Below, piece by piece: positions 45,346 through 55,717 of a stretch of DNA of 64,000 bases. The stretch spans positions 253,001 through 317,000 of the forward strand of contig JACKNJ010000002.1 in the NCBI GenBank assembly GCA_024234895.1, in the 5' to 3' direction. The stretch comes from Gammaproteobacteria bacterium (lineage in GTDB: Bacteria; Pseudomonadota; Gammaproteobacteria; JACKNK01). The notes under the pieces were generated by a model. The model was given only the letters and a program-made list of their open reading frames with translations, was not told the DNA's origin and searched no databases. Numbering within the stretch: the stretch's first letter is position 1; every line of letters begins with the position of its first letter. Both the position numbers and the translations under genes were made by a program.

Positions 45346-46638
45346 ATGAGTGATGTGGATAACGACGACAAGCCGCTTTACTGCTCCTTCTGCGGCAAGA
45401 GCCAGCATGAGGTGCGCAAGCTGATCGCGGGCCCGTCCGTGTACATCTGCGACGAGTGCGTCGACCTGTGCAACGAGATCATCGGCGAGGAACTGAGCCA
45501 GGCGGCCAAGTCCGACGATGGCGAGCTGCCGACGCCGCACAAGATCCGCGAGATCCTCGACGACTACGTGATCGACCAGGTCACCGCCAAGAAGATCCTC
45601 GCGGTCGCCGTCTACAACCACTACAAGCGGCTGCGCAACAAGCCTTCCCGCAACAAGGAAGACGACGTCGAGCTGACCAAGAGCAACGTGCTCATCATCG
45701 GTCCGACCGGCTCCGGCAAGACCCTGCTGGCCGAGACCCTCGCGCGCCTGCTCGACGTGCCCTTCGCGATGGCCGACGCGACCACGCTGACCGAGGCCGG
45801 CTACGTCGGCGAGGATGTCGAGAACATCATCCAGAAGCTGTTGCAGGCCGCCGAATACGACGTCGAGCGCGCCCAGCACGGCATCGTCTACATCGACGAG
45901 ATCGACAAGATCACGCGCAAGTCCGAGAACGTCTCGATCACCCGCGACGTGTCCGGCGAAGGCGTGCAGCAGGCGCTGCTCAAGCTGATCGAAGGCACGG
46001 TCGCGTCGATCCCGCCGCAGGGTGGCCGCAAGCACCCGCAGCAGGAATTCCTGCAGGTCGACACGCGCAACATCCTGTTCATCTGCGGCGGCGCCTTCGA
46101 CGGCCTCGACAAAATCATCCGCCAGCGTTCCGAGTCCGGCGGGATCGGCTTCTCCGCCGACGTGAAGAGCAAGGACACCAAGCGGAACCTGTCGCAGGTG
46201 ATCGCGGCGGTCGAACCCGAGGACCTGATCAAGTACGGCCTGATCCCCGAGTTCATCGGTCGCCTGCCGGTCATCGCCACGGTCGAGGAACTCGACGAGA
46301 AGGCGCTGATCCGCATCCTCACCGAGCCCAAGAACGCGCTCACTAAGCAGTACCAGAAGCTGTTCAAGATGGAGGGCGCGGGCCTGGAATTCGGCGGCGA
46401 GGCGCTGATGTCGATCGCCAAAAGGGCCATGAAGCGCAAGACCGGCGCGCGTGGCCTGCGCACCATTCTCGAACAGATCCTGCTCGACACCATGTACGAC
46501 CTGCCGACGCTGACCGGCGTCAGCAAGGTGGTCGTCGACGAAGGCGCGGTCTCCGGCGATCACGCGCCGCTGATCCTGTTCGACGGCGGCGAACCCACCG
46601 ACAAGCCCGCCAAATCGAAGCCACGCAGCGCGAGTTGA
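45346..46638 (+). CDS. clpX: ATP-dependent protease ATP-binding subunit ClpX
   Basis: The 430-residue protein has the N-terminal zinc domain (CSFCGKSQHEVRKLIAGPSVYICDECV), Walker A GPTGSGKTLLAETLA, the pore loop in AGYVGEDVENI, Walker B IVYIDEIDKI, sensor-2 region GARGLRTILEQ and an IGF-type ClpP-docking region at SGGIGFSADV. It unfolds tagged proteins for ClpP. The usual tig-clpP-clpX-lon cluster is absent: upstream is an ECF sigma gene in the opposite direction. Confidence 0.97.
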   Translation: MSDVDNDDKPLYCSFCGKSQHEVRKLIAGPSVYICDECVDLCNEIIGEELSQAAKSDDGELPTPHKIREILDDYVIDQVTAKKILAVAVYNHYKRLRNKPSRNKEDDVELTKSNVLIIGPTGSGKTLLAETLARLLDVPFAMADATTLTEAGYVGEDVENIIQKLLQAAEYDVERAQHGIVYIDEIDKITRKSENVSITRDVSGEGVQQALLKLIEGTVASIPPQGGRKHPQQEFLQVDTRNILFICGGAFDGLDKIIRQRSESGGIGFSADVKSKDTKRNLSQVIAAVEPEDLIKYGLIPEFIGRLPVIATVEELDEKALIRILTEPKNALTKQYQKLFKMEGAGLEFGGEALMSIAKRAMKRKTGARGLRTILEQILLDTMYDLPTLTGVSKVVVDEGAVSGDHAPLILFDGGEPTDKPAKSKPRSAS

Positions 46639-46676
46639 TCTTCCGCCGCCGGCTGGTGCCGCACTGCCGGAGCGGG

Positions 46677-47693
46677 TTAGACGACGGGCTCCAGAGCGTC
46701 CAGATTCCAGCGCGCCCTGGCACCGATCACATTGAGTTCGTGAGCGCCGGCCGCCAGGCGCAGCGCGCCGGCGTACGCGATCATCGCGCCGTTGTCGGTG
46801 CAGTACTTGGGACGGGGGTAATGGACCTGGCCGCCTTCCTGTCGCGCGATCTCGGCCAGTCGTTCCCGCAGGCGCCGGTTCGCGCCGACGCCGCCGGCGA
46901 TCACCAGACGCGGGATGCCAGTCTCGCGCAGCGCCCGCCGGCACTTGATCGCCATGGTCTCGACCACCGCATCCTCGAATGCGCGCGCCACGTCGGCCTT
47001 GTCCTGTTCGGTTGGCTCGAGTTCGCCCAGTGTGTTCAGCGCGAAGGTCTTGAGGCCACTGAAACTGAATTCGAGTCCGGGCCGGTCGGTCATCGGACGG
47101 GGGAAACGGAAGCGCGTCGGGTCGCCGCTTTCGGCCAGCCGCGCAAGTTCCGGTCCACCCGGGTAAGGCAGCCCGAGCAGCTTGGCGGTCTTGTCGAAGG
47201 CCTCGCCGGCGGCATCGTCGAGGGTTTCGCCGAGGATGTGATAACTGCCCACGCTGTCCACGCGAACCAGCATCGTGTGTCCGCCGGACACCAGCAGCGC
47301 GATGAACGGGAACGCGGGCGGGTCATCCTCCAGCATTGGCGCGAGCAGATGGCCTTCCATGTGGTGCACGCCGACGGCCGGAATCTCCAGTCCCCAGGCG
47401 AGGCTGCGCCCGATCGCCGCGCCGACCAGCAGGGCGCCGATCAGGCCGGGACCGGCAGTGTAGGCGACCCCGTCGAGATCGTTCAGGGCATGGCCGCCTG
47501 CGGCCAGCACCTCGCGAATCAACGGCAATGCCTTGCGAACGTGATCGCGCGAGGCCAGCTCGGGGACCACGCCGCCGTATTCGGCGTGCAGGGCGATCTG
47601 CGAATAAACCGCGTCGGCAAGCAGGCCGCGTTCGGTATCGAAGAGCGCGACGCCGGTTTCGTCGCAGGAACTTTCCAGACCTAAAACAAGCAT
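46677..47693 (-). CDS. tsaD: tRNA N6-threonylcarbamoyltransferase TsaD
   Basis: The 338-residue protein (ATG at 47693, MLVLGLESSCDETGVALF) has the iron-binding HxxxH in VGVHHMEGHLLAPML, VSGGHTMLVRV, EAFDKTAKLLGLPYPGGPELA and CTDNGAMIAYAG. With TsaB and TsaE it makes t6A37 in tRNAs. It is divergent from rpsU, as in E. coli. Longer readings past the ATG are not supported. Confidence 0.97.
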   Translation of the reverse strand: MLVLGLESSCDETGVALFDTERGLLADAVYSQIALHAEYGGVVPELASRDHVRKALPLIREVLAAGGHALNDLDGVAYTAGPGLIGALLVGAAIGRSLAWGLEIPAVGVHHMEGHLLAPMLEDDPPAFPFIALLVSGGHTMLVRVDSVGSYHILGETLDDAAGEAFDKTAKLLGLPYPGGPELARLAESGDPTRFRFPRPMTDRPGLEFSFSGLKTFALNTLGELEPTEQDKADVARAFEDAVVETMAIKCRRALRETGIPRLVIAGGVGANRRLRERLAEIARQEGGQVHYPRPKYCTDNGAMIAYAGALRLAAGAHELNVIGARARWNLDALEPVV

Positions 47694-47713
47694 TTCGAAG
47701 TCGTCACAGGGAT

Positions 47714-47741
47714 TTGTGCCTACGTCAGGCACATGTATAAT
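47714..47741 (+). promoter_or_regulatory. Promoter of rpsU with inverted repeat in the spacer
   Basis: A perfect -10 TATAAT (47736-47741) lies 16 bases from TTGTGC (-35, weak). The inverted repeat GTGCCT-ACGTC-AGGCAC at 47717-47733 overlaps the -35 and spacer, so a dimeric repressor could block this promoter. The regulator is unknown; the sequence is not a LexA box. Confidence 0.6.
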
Positions 47742-47829
47742 GGCGGGCTTCCTGCGCTCCGGGGGTTACTACGTTCCGAAGCGCCAGAAACCCGAACATT
47801 ACACCGTTACCCCTGACAGAGAGCACTAC

Positions 47830-48045
47830 ATGCCCATCGTCAAAGTTCGTGAGAACGAGCCCTTCGAGGTTGCCCTGCGTCGTTTCAAGCGCGGCTGTGA
47901 AAAGGCCGGCATCGTCACCGAGTTGCGCCGCCGTGAGGCGTACGAGAAGCCGACCCAGGAGCGTAAGCGCAAGCGCGCCGCCGCCGTGAAGCGCACCCTC
48001 AAGAAGGTGATGCGCGAACAGGCCCGCCGTACCCGTCTGTACTAA
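47830..48045 (+). CDS. rpsU: 30S ribosomal protein S21
   Basis: The 71-residue basic protein MPIVKVRENEPFEVALRRFKRGCEKAGIVTELRRREAYEKPTQERKRKRAAAVKRTLKKV matches S21, a late-assembling small-subunit protein that helps mRNA selection. It is the first gene of the macromolecular synthesis operon rpsU-yqeY-dnaG-rpoD. The ATG at 47830 gives the standard start. Confidence 0.99.
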   Translation: MPIVKVRENEPFEVALRRFKRGCEKAGIVTELRRREAYEKPTQERKRKRAAAVKRTLKKVMREQARRTRLY

Positions 48046-48081
48046 GCCCGGTTCCATTCCAGGAACCTTTCGGGCACACCG

Positions 48082-48531
48082 ATGAGCGAACTCAAGGCGC
48101 GACTCACCGCGGACATGAAGACCGCGATGAAGGCCGGCGACAAGCCTCGCCTGGGCACGATCCGTCTGGTGCAGGCCGCGATCAAGCAGCGCGAGGTCGA
48201 TGAGCGTATCGAGCTCACCGACGCCGACGTGCTCGCGGTGATCGAAAAGGCCATCAAGCAGCGCCGCGAATCGCTCGCGCAGTTCGAGGCCGCCGCCCGC
48301 GAAGACCTGGCCTCGAAGGAACGCGACGAGATCGAGCACCTGCTGCCGTATCTGCCGGCGCAGTTGTCCGCGGCGGAAGTCGCCGCCGCGATCGACGCCG
48401 CGATCGCCGAGACCGGTGCCGAGGGCATGCGTGACATGGGCAAGGTCATGGGTGTACTGAAAGCCCGCTTGCAGGGCCAGGCCGACATGGCCGCCGTCAG
48501 CGCGATGCTGAAAGGCAAACTCGCCGGCTGA
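48082..48531 (+). CDS. yqeY: GatB/YqeY domain-containing protein
   Basis: The 149-residue protein has the YqeY pattern LKARLTADMKTAMKAGDKPRLGTIRLVQAAIKQREVDERIELTDADVLAVIEKAIKQRRESLAQF ... MRDMGKVMGVLKARLQGQADMAAVSAMLKGKL. It is related to the C-terminal domain of GatB and may act in tRNA binding or transamidation. It lies between rpsU and dnaG, a frequent insertion in this operon. Confidence 0.95.
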   Translation: MSELKARLTADMKTAMKAGDKPRLGTIRLVQAAIKQREVDERIELTDADVLAVIEKAIKQRRESLAQFEAAAREDLASKERDEIEHLLPYLPAQLSAAEVAAAIDAAIAETGAEGMRDMGKVMGVLKARLQGQADMAAVSAMLKGKLAG

Positions 48532-48638
48532 GCCAAGTTGCCGGCGGGCTTGGGAAACCGGCCGCCGCGCACTATCTTGTTCGGGCACCCTCCCCGGCGG
48601 TCTTCCCGCCAACGACCTGAACACGAGTCAAGACCGCG

Positions 48639-50402
48639 ATGGCGGGCAAGATCCCTCAGACCTTCATCGACGATCTCCTCAACCGGATCGATATCGTCGA
48701 CGTCATCGACGCCCGTGTCCCGCTGAAAAAGGCCGGCAGCCTGTACAAGGCCTGTTGCCCGTTTCATTCCGAGAAGACCCCCTCCTTCGTCGTCACCCCG
48801 AGCCGGCAGACGTATCACTGTTTCGGTTGCGGCGCGCACGGCACCGCGCTCGGATTCCTGATGGAGTACGAGCACCGCAGCTACCCGGAAGCCATCGAGG
48901 AACTGGCCGCCAGCATCGGCTTGGAAGTGCCGCGCGAAGGCGGCGCCGCGCCCCGGCGCGACGATCGCAACGACGCGCTGTACCCGCTGATGGAGCGTGC
49001 CGCCGACTGGTATCAGCAGCAGTTGCGCAAGCATCCGGACGCCGAACGGGCGGTCGCCTATCTCAAGCAGCGGGGCCTGAGCGGCGAGATCGCCGCCGAA
49101 TACGGCATCGGTTTCGCACCCAACGACTGGCACGGCCTCGACAACGCCTTCGATGAAGCCAAGGAGCCGTGGATCACCGCCGGCATGTTCATCAAGCGCG
49201 ACGACGGCAAGGTCTATGACCGTTTCCGCGACCGCGTGATGTTCCCGATCCGCGATCGGCGTGGCCGCGTGATCGCCTTCGGCGGCCGCACCCTCGGCGA
49301 CGACAAGGCCAAGTATCTGAATTCGCCGGAAACGCCGATCTTCCACAAGGGCCACGAACTCTACGGCCTGTTCGAACTGCGCAAGGCCGTCCGCGACCCC
49401 AGGCGCGTGCTGGTCGTAGAGGGCTACATGGATGTCGTCGCGCTGGCCCAGTTCGGCATCCGCAACGCAGTTGCGACGCTCGGGACCGCGACCACCCGCG
49501 AACATCTCGACACCCTTTACCGCGTGGTCGACGAAGTCGTGTTCTGTTTCGACGGCGACAACGCCGGTCGACAGGCCGCGTGGCGCGCGCTCGAGAATGT
49601 GTTCCCGGTCATGCAGGACGGTCGTCAGGCCCGCTTCCTGTTCCTTCCCGAGGGGGAGGACCCGGACACACTGGTTCGCAAGGAGGGCAAGGAGGCCTTC
49701 GAGGCGCGGGTCGAGAAGTCCAAAGCCCTGTCTGATTACTTCTTCGGCGCGCTCGGCGATCAGGTCGATCTCGACAGCATCGATGGCCGCGCACGGCTCG
49801 CCGAACTGGCGCGCCCGCATCTCGAGAAACTCCCCGTCGGGCTGTTCCGTGAACTGATGCTGGAGCGTCTTTCGCAGCTCGTGCGATTCAACACCACCGC
49901 TTTGCGAGATCGCATGCAGACGCCCGCCAGGCAGGACGATGCGCCACGTCGAAGGGTCACGGCCGCGCCGACCCAGACCCCGGTCCGCAAGGCCATATCG
50001 ATCCTGCTCCACGATCCGGCCACCGCCCGCAAACTCGATCAGGTGCCGGAACTCGGCGACCTCGATGTGCCCGGCCTGCCGCTGCTGGTCGAACTGCTGG
50101 GCATGGCCTGGCGGGAACCGCAGCTGAAATCCGGCGTCCTGCTGGAGCGCTTCCGCGAGCATGCCGATTTCCAGGCCCTGCAACGCCTCGCACGCTGGGA
50201 GCCGGAAGGCCACATGAACGCCGCGCTCGGCGACGAACTGCGCGATATCGTGGCTGGCCTGGATCGGCGGCGGATCAAGCAAGACATCGACCGGCTCAGC
50301 AACGCGCAGCGCGCCCTGAGTCCGGCGGAGAAAGACGAATTGCGAACCCTGATGCAGGCCCTGAATCAATCCCGAACGGGCGCCAGGTTGTCTACCGACT
50401 AA
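48639..50402 (+). CDS. dnaG: DNA primase DnaG
   Basis: The 587-residue protein has the zinc-binding N-terminus (CCPFHSEKTPSFVVTPSRQTYHCFGCGAHG), the TOPRIM core (VLVVEGYMDVVALAQFG, FCFDGDNAGRQAAWRA) and a C-terminal DnaB-binding helical domain ending PAEKDELRTLMQALNQSRTGARLSTD. It makes RNA primers at the replication fork. It lies between yqeY and rpoD in the macromolecular synthesis operon. Confidence 0.98.
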   Translation: MAGKIPQTFIDDLLNRIDIVDVIDARVPLKKAGSLYKACCPFHSEKTPSFVVTPSRQTYHCFGCGAHGTALGFLMEYEHRSYPEAIEELAASIGLEVPREGGAAPRRDDRNDALYPLMERAADWYQQQLRKHPDAERAVAYLKQRGLSGEIAAEYGIGFAPNDWHGLDNAFDEAKEPWITAGMFIKRDDGKVYDRFRDRVMFPIRDRRGRVIAFGGRTLGDDKAKYLNSPETPIFHKGHELYGLFELRKAVRDPRRVLVVEGYMDVVALAQFGIRNAVATLGTATTREHLDTLYRVVDEVVFCFDGDNAGRQAAWRALENVFPVMQDGRQARFLFLPEGEDPDTLVRKEGKEAFEARVEKSKALSDYFFGALGDQVDLDSIDGRARLAELARPHLEKLPVGLFRELMLERLSQLVRFNTTALRDRMQTPARQDDAPRRRVTAAPTQTPVRKAISILLHDPATARKLDQVPELGDLDVPGLPLLVELLGMAWREPQLKSGVLLERFREHADFQALQRLARWEPEGHMNAALGDELRDIVAGLDRRRIKQDIDRLSNAQRALSPAEKDELRTLMQALNQSRTGARLSTD

Positions 50403-50412
50403 CCCCTGCGTC

Positions 50413-50421
50413 TGCTACTAT
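50413..50421 (+). promoter_or_regulatory. Candidate extended -10 promoter for rpoD
   Basis: TGCTACTAT is an extended -10 (TGn plus TACTAT) just after the dnaG stop and about 40 bases before the rpoD ATG. A small hairpin GGGC-TGTTTT-GCCC follows. It would allow rpoD to be transcribed separately from dnaG. Confidence 0.45.
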
Positions 50422-50460
50422 AGCGGGCTGTTTTGCCCAACGATAAGGCGTGCCCATTCG

Positions 50461-52287
<1,827 letters not shown>

Positions 52288-52290
52288 CCT

Positions 52291-52311
52291 GTAGGGTGCG
52301 CCATGCGCACC
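52291..52311. repeat. GGTGCGC palindrome, relative of the IS110 target repeat
   Basis: GTAGGGTGCGC and GCGCACC flank CAT right after the rpoD stop. The minus strand contains GCGCACCCTAC, the same 11 bases that are interrupted by the IS110 element at 14959-16129. Confidence 0.7.
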
Positions 52312-52369
52312 GTTGCGTTGAACACCGCGATAGGGCGAGGAACGCCTTGCGTCTATCGGGTTCGGTTTC

Positions 52370-52445
52370 GGGCCTATAGCTCAACGGTTAGAGCAGAAGA
52401 CTCATAATCTTTTGGTTCCAGGTTCGAATCCTGGTGGGCCCACCA
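52370..52445 (+). tRNA. tRNA-Ile2 (CAT anticodon, lysidine type)
   Basis: This 76-base tRNA has acceptor stem GGGCCTA/TGGGCCC, D-arm GCTCAACGGTTAGAGC, anticodon loop ACTCATAA, T-arm CCAGGTTCGAATCCTGG and an encoded CCA. The acceptor and D-arm resemble the E. coli ileX type, so I call it the AUA-reading tRNA-Ile whose C34 is modified by TilS. Confidence 0.9.
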
Positions 52446-52584
52446 CCTTTAGCCTCTGAATTCGCGGTTATGCATGGCATCCCTGCCGCGACGCCGCACT
52501 CCGACTGACCCCCAGCCCCGCCTCCATGGCGGGGCGTTCGGCGCGCTACGAATGTCCACAGGACATTCGGTCGCGCCTCACCCC

Positions 52585-52606
52585 TTGGTTCCAGGTTCGA
52601 ATCCTG
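52585..52606 (+). repeat. Duplicate of the tRNA-Ile2 3' end (T-arm), att-like
   Basis: Twenty-two bases are identical to 52412-52433 in tRNA-Ile2, covering the variable loop and T-arm. The rest of the tRNA is absent and no cloverleaf forms. Duplicated tRNA 3' ends are the usual trace of integrase-mediated insertion, but no integrase is seen nearby. Confidence 0.7.
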
Positions 52607-52637
52607 AGGGGCCCTCCTCTCCACCTGTCACGAACGG

Positions 52638-52667
52638 AAGGGCGCTCTTCACTACGGAGCGCCCTTT
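52638..52667 (+). terminator. Terminator-like hairpin after the tRNA fragment
   Basis: AAGGGCGCT pairs with AGCGCCCTT around an 11-base loop, followed by TTATC. It could end the tRNA-Ile2 transcript or a former tRNA gene at the fragment. Confidence 0.6.
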
Positions 52668-52850
52668 ATCGTCCGGGCGCGGGCTCGGCCGCCATCCGGT
52701 CGGCACCGTAATGAAGTGCCCTGTCAGTCTCCGGTCTCGATCTGCGCGAGATGGTGTTCCATGTGTCTGCCGGGGGTGGGTTTCCCTGATTCCTGGAGGG
52801 GCAAACCCTTGCGGATGACCTATATTCACTAGGCGCGGCGGGGTTGCCGG

Positions 52851-55679
52851 GTGAGAGTCATGGAGGAACTGACGGTCGTGGTGTTATTCAGGCGATTTCT
52901 GGCCACCGTGATCGGGCTGCTGATCGTGGCCACCGTGGTACTCGGCGTGTTGACGATCGTCATCGCGCGGCAACAGGCCGTGACGCGCGCCACGGACATT
53001 GCGGAAACCATCCGGGCGATGGTCATGTCGACCCGGAGGGTCTACCAATCGGCCATTCTCGACAGCGGCGTGCCGTTGAACGAACGCACCATCAGCCTGC
53101 TTCCGGCTCATGCGATGTCGCGCATCTCGGACGATTTCCGTCACTGGAGCGATACCGGCATCGTGTTCAACACCGTTTCCGACCGGTTCCGCAACCCGGC
53201 CAATGCCGCCGATGAGGCGGACTCGCGCGCCATCGCCCATTTCCAGGCGAATCCGGACGCAACCCACCGGATGGAGCGTGAGCCCGGACCAAACGGCGAC
53301 GCGATCTATCGCTACGTCAGCCCATTGCGGATCGAGACGCCATGCCTGGCATGCCACGGCAGACGCGACGATGCCCCGGCGGCGATAAAGGCGCGATATG
53401 ACGAAGGTTATGGGTATGAGCTCGGTGATGTGCGGGGTGTATTGAGCATCCGCATACCAGCGCGCCTGGTGGAGACCTGGGTGTCGCCGACCGCAGGCAT
53501 CTTCTGGCTTTTGTCCGCTGGCGGCGTGATCCTGGTCGCCCTGGCGCTGATCGTCGGCGTGCACCGCGCGTTCATTCGCCGGATAGCCGGGCTGGTGGTG
53601 ATGAGCCGCCGTTTCCGCGAAGGCGACTACTCGGCGCGAGCGGTGGCCACTGGCGACGATGAACTCGCCGAACTCACCGCCTCCATGAACGACATGGCCA
53701 CCGCGTTCGAAGGTCGCGAGCGCCAGTTGATCGCGGAACGGCAGGCATATGCCGTTTCGTCCGCGGTCAACCAGTCGATCGTGCAGGCCGGTTCACGGAC
53801 CGATCTGTTCAATCGCCTGTGTGACATCGCGCTGGGCTTTGCGCGAATCGGCATGGCCGCAGTCGCGGCGGGCGCGGAGCGTGACCCGCTCCGCTGGCAG
53901 GTCGCCGGCATGACCGACCTGATCGATGACTGGCACAGCAGCCCGGCAACGCGGCCACCGATATCCGGGACCCTGGACGAGTCGTCAAGGGGTGAGGACA
54001 TTACCGTGTACCGGCTGGACGCCGTCGATGCGCCCTGGGCCCGGGCCGCGCAGGCGCGGGGCTTCGTGGAGATGGCGGCGGTCGAACTGAGCGATCGAGG
54101 CGAGGCGCGAGCCGTCTTCATGCTCTGGAGCAACGCGCCGGACAGCTTTTCACCCGCCATGCGCGCACTGCTGGCGCAAATCCGGGTGGACGTCGCCTAC
54201 GCGCTCCGCGTCCATCACCGGGAAGAACTCCTTGCCAATACCGAGAAGCGCCTGGATTTCACGATGACCCATGACGCGGTCACGGGTCTCATCAATCGCG
54301 ATGGCCTGCTCACGCGGCTGCGGCAAGCGATGTGGGATGTCGACCGTGACGACAAGTGCGGGGCCCTGTTACTGGTGTCGTTGCTGGAACTCGGCGAATT
54401 GCAGGGCGGCGCGGGCGGCGAAGTCGTGGAGAAGTTGCTGCAAGAGATCGCGACGCGGCTCCAGGCGGCGATGCCCCCCAAGGCGACGATCGCCCATGGC
54501 CGCCTGAACGAGTTCATGCTGCTGCTCCCGGAACTCCGCGGAGGGCGCGACGCGGCGGTCGTCACCGCCAACGTGATCGCCGCCCAGGTGCAATGGATCG
54601 TCGGCATAGGCTTCCCGTTGAAGCACGGGACACACCACCTTGCCAGCGCGGTGGGGGTCGAGATCTTCTCGCGCGCGAGAGGGGTGTCGCCGGAAGAGGT
54701 GCTCAACCGCGCCAGCGCGGCGCTGGCGGTCGCCAAACGGGATGGCACCGAAGCCATACGTGTATACGAACCCGCGTTCGAGGAGGTCGTGAGTCAGCGG
54801 CTGCGGCTGCGCGATGAGTTGAAGCGTGCGCTTGAGCAGCATGAGTTCGAGTTGTGGTTCCAGCCCAAGGTGCGCCTGTCGGATGCGCATCCTGTCGGTG
54901 TCGAGGCGCTGTTGCGGTGGCGCCACCCGGAGCGCGGCCTGCTCGCGCCGGGCGCGTTCATCGATGAACTGGAAAGGACCGGTCTGGTGCGGGATGTCGG
55001 CTGGTGGGTGCTGACGGAGGCCAGTCGCCGCATCGCGAAATGGCGCACGCAGGGCTGGTGGCGGGCGCCGATGCGGTGCGCGGTCAATCTGAGCGCACTG
55101 CAATTGGCCGCGCTGGATTGCACGGATCGGCTGCGCGCCGCCGACGACGCCTACCCGACGGTATCGCCAAGCGATATCGAACTGGAAATCACCGAGAGCA
55201 GTCTGGTGGCGCCCGAACTGGGGATCGCTGCGCGTCTGGATGAACTGCGTGCGCTCGGGTATTCGATCGCGATCGATGACTTCGGCACCGGCTACTCCTC
55301 GCTCGCGTACCTACGCCGCCTGCCGGCGGACGTGCTCAAGATCGACATGAGCTTCGTGCGCGAGGTCGCGATCCAGCCGGATGCGCTCGCTGTCGTGCAG
55401 ACCATCCTGGCGTTCGCGAACGAGTTCGGCATGCGGACGGTGGCCGAAGGCATCGAGCACCTCGCCCAGCATCAGGTGCTTTGCGATCTGGGCGCGGACA
55501 TCGGCCAAGGTTATCTGTACGCCCGCCCGATGGATGGGGACGCGTTCGAGACCTGGATGCACGCGCGTTTACACCGGGAGACGCTGCAGTTGTTGACGCG
55601 CGTCGCCCGACAACCGGGCGAGGGCGGGTTCCCCGAGGAAGCCCGGATCTCGAATCAGGAACCCTCGGCTGAAGTCTGA
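52851..55679 (+). CDS. c-di-GMP phosphodiesterase with heme-type sensor (DUF3365-HAMP-GAF-like-degenerate GGDEF-EAL)
   Basis: The 942-residue protein has a membrane segment (residues 16-40), a periplasmic Tll0287-like/DUF3365 domain with the heme-binding CLACHG, a second membrane segment near 220-245, HAMP (RRFREGDYSARAVATGDDELAELTASMNDMA) and a GAF-like region. The GGDEF site is degenerate (GRLNEF). The EAL domain is complete: VEALLRWRHP, NLSALQL, ELEITES, IAIDDFGTGYSSLAYLRRLPADVLKIDMSFV and TVAEGIE. It should degrade c-di-GMP in response to a redox or gas signal. The start is GTG at 52851 or ATG at 52860. Confidence 0.88.
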   Translation: MRVMEELTVVVLFRRFLATVIGLLIVATVVLGVLTIVIARQQAVTRATDIAETIRAMVMSTRRVYQSAILDSGVPLNERTISLLPAHAMSRISDDFRHWSDTGIVFNTVSDRFRNPANAADEADSRAIAHFQANPDATHRMEREPGPNGDAIYRYVSPLRIETPCLACHGRRDDAPAAIKARYDEGYGYELGDVRGVLSIRIPARLVETWVSPTAGIFWLLSAGGVILVALALIVGVHRAFIRRIAGLVVMSRRFREGDYSARAVATGDDELAELTASMNDMATAFEGRERQLIAERQAYAVSSAVNQSIVQAGSRTDLFNRLCDIALGFARIGMAAVAAGAERDPLRWQVAGMTDLIDDWHSSPATRPPISGTLDESSRGEDITVYRLDAVDAPWARAAQARGFVEMAAVELSDRGEARAVFMLWSNAPDSFSPAMRALLAQIRVDVAYALRVHHREELLANTEKRLDFTMTHDAVTGLINRDGLLTRLRQAMWDVDRDDKCGALLLVSLLELGELQGGAGGEVVEKLLQEIATRLQAAMPPKATIAHGRLNEFMLLLPELRGGRDAAVVTANVIAAQVQWIVGIGFPLKHGTHHLASAVGVEIFSRARGVSPEEVLNRASAALAVAKRDGTEAIRVYEPAFEEVVSQRLRLRDELKRALEQHEFELWFQPKVRLSDAHPVGVEALLRWRHPERGLLAPGAFIDELERTGLVRDVGWWVLTEASRRIAKWRTQGWWRAPMRCAVNLSALQLAALDCTDRLRAADDAYPTVSPSDIELEITESSLVAPELGIAARLDELRALGYSIAIDDFGTGYSSLAYLRRLPADVLKIDMSFVREVAIQPDALAVVQTILAFANEFGMRTVAEGIEHLAQHQVLCDLGADIGQGYLYARPMDGDAFETWMHARLHRETLQLLTRVARQPGEGGFPEEARISNQEPSAEV

Positions 55680-55717
55680 AAGCGCCGCTTTACGCCATCC
55701 AGCCGAGCGTTACCGAT

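Larger units (their letters stand above)
52446..52850. other. Gap between tRNA-Ile2 and the EAL gene
   Basis: About 400 bases without a supported gene. It holds a hairpin CCCCGCC-TCCAT-GGCGGGG near 52515-52533, a GAATGTCC-ACA-GGACATTC hairpin near 52549-52567, a partial tRNA copy at 52585-52606 and a terminator-like stem at 52638-52667. Confidence 0.6.

Noticed and set aside
48042..50369. Open frame of 775 codons antisense to yqeY and dnaG
   Set aside because: It lies wholly opposite well-identified genes, has no family motifs and the skewed composition typical of GC-rich shadow frames.
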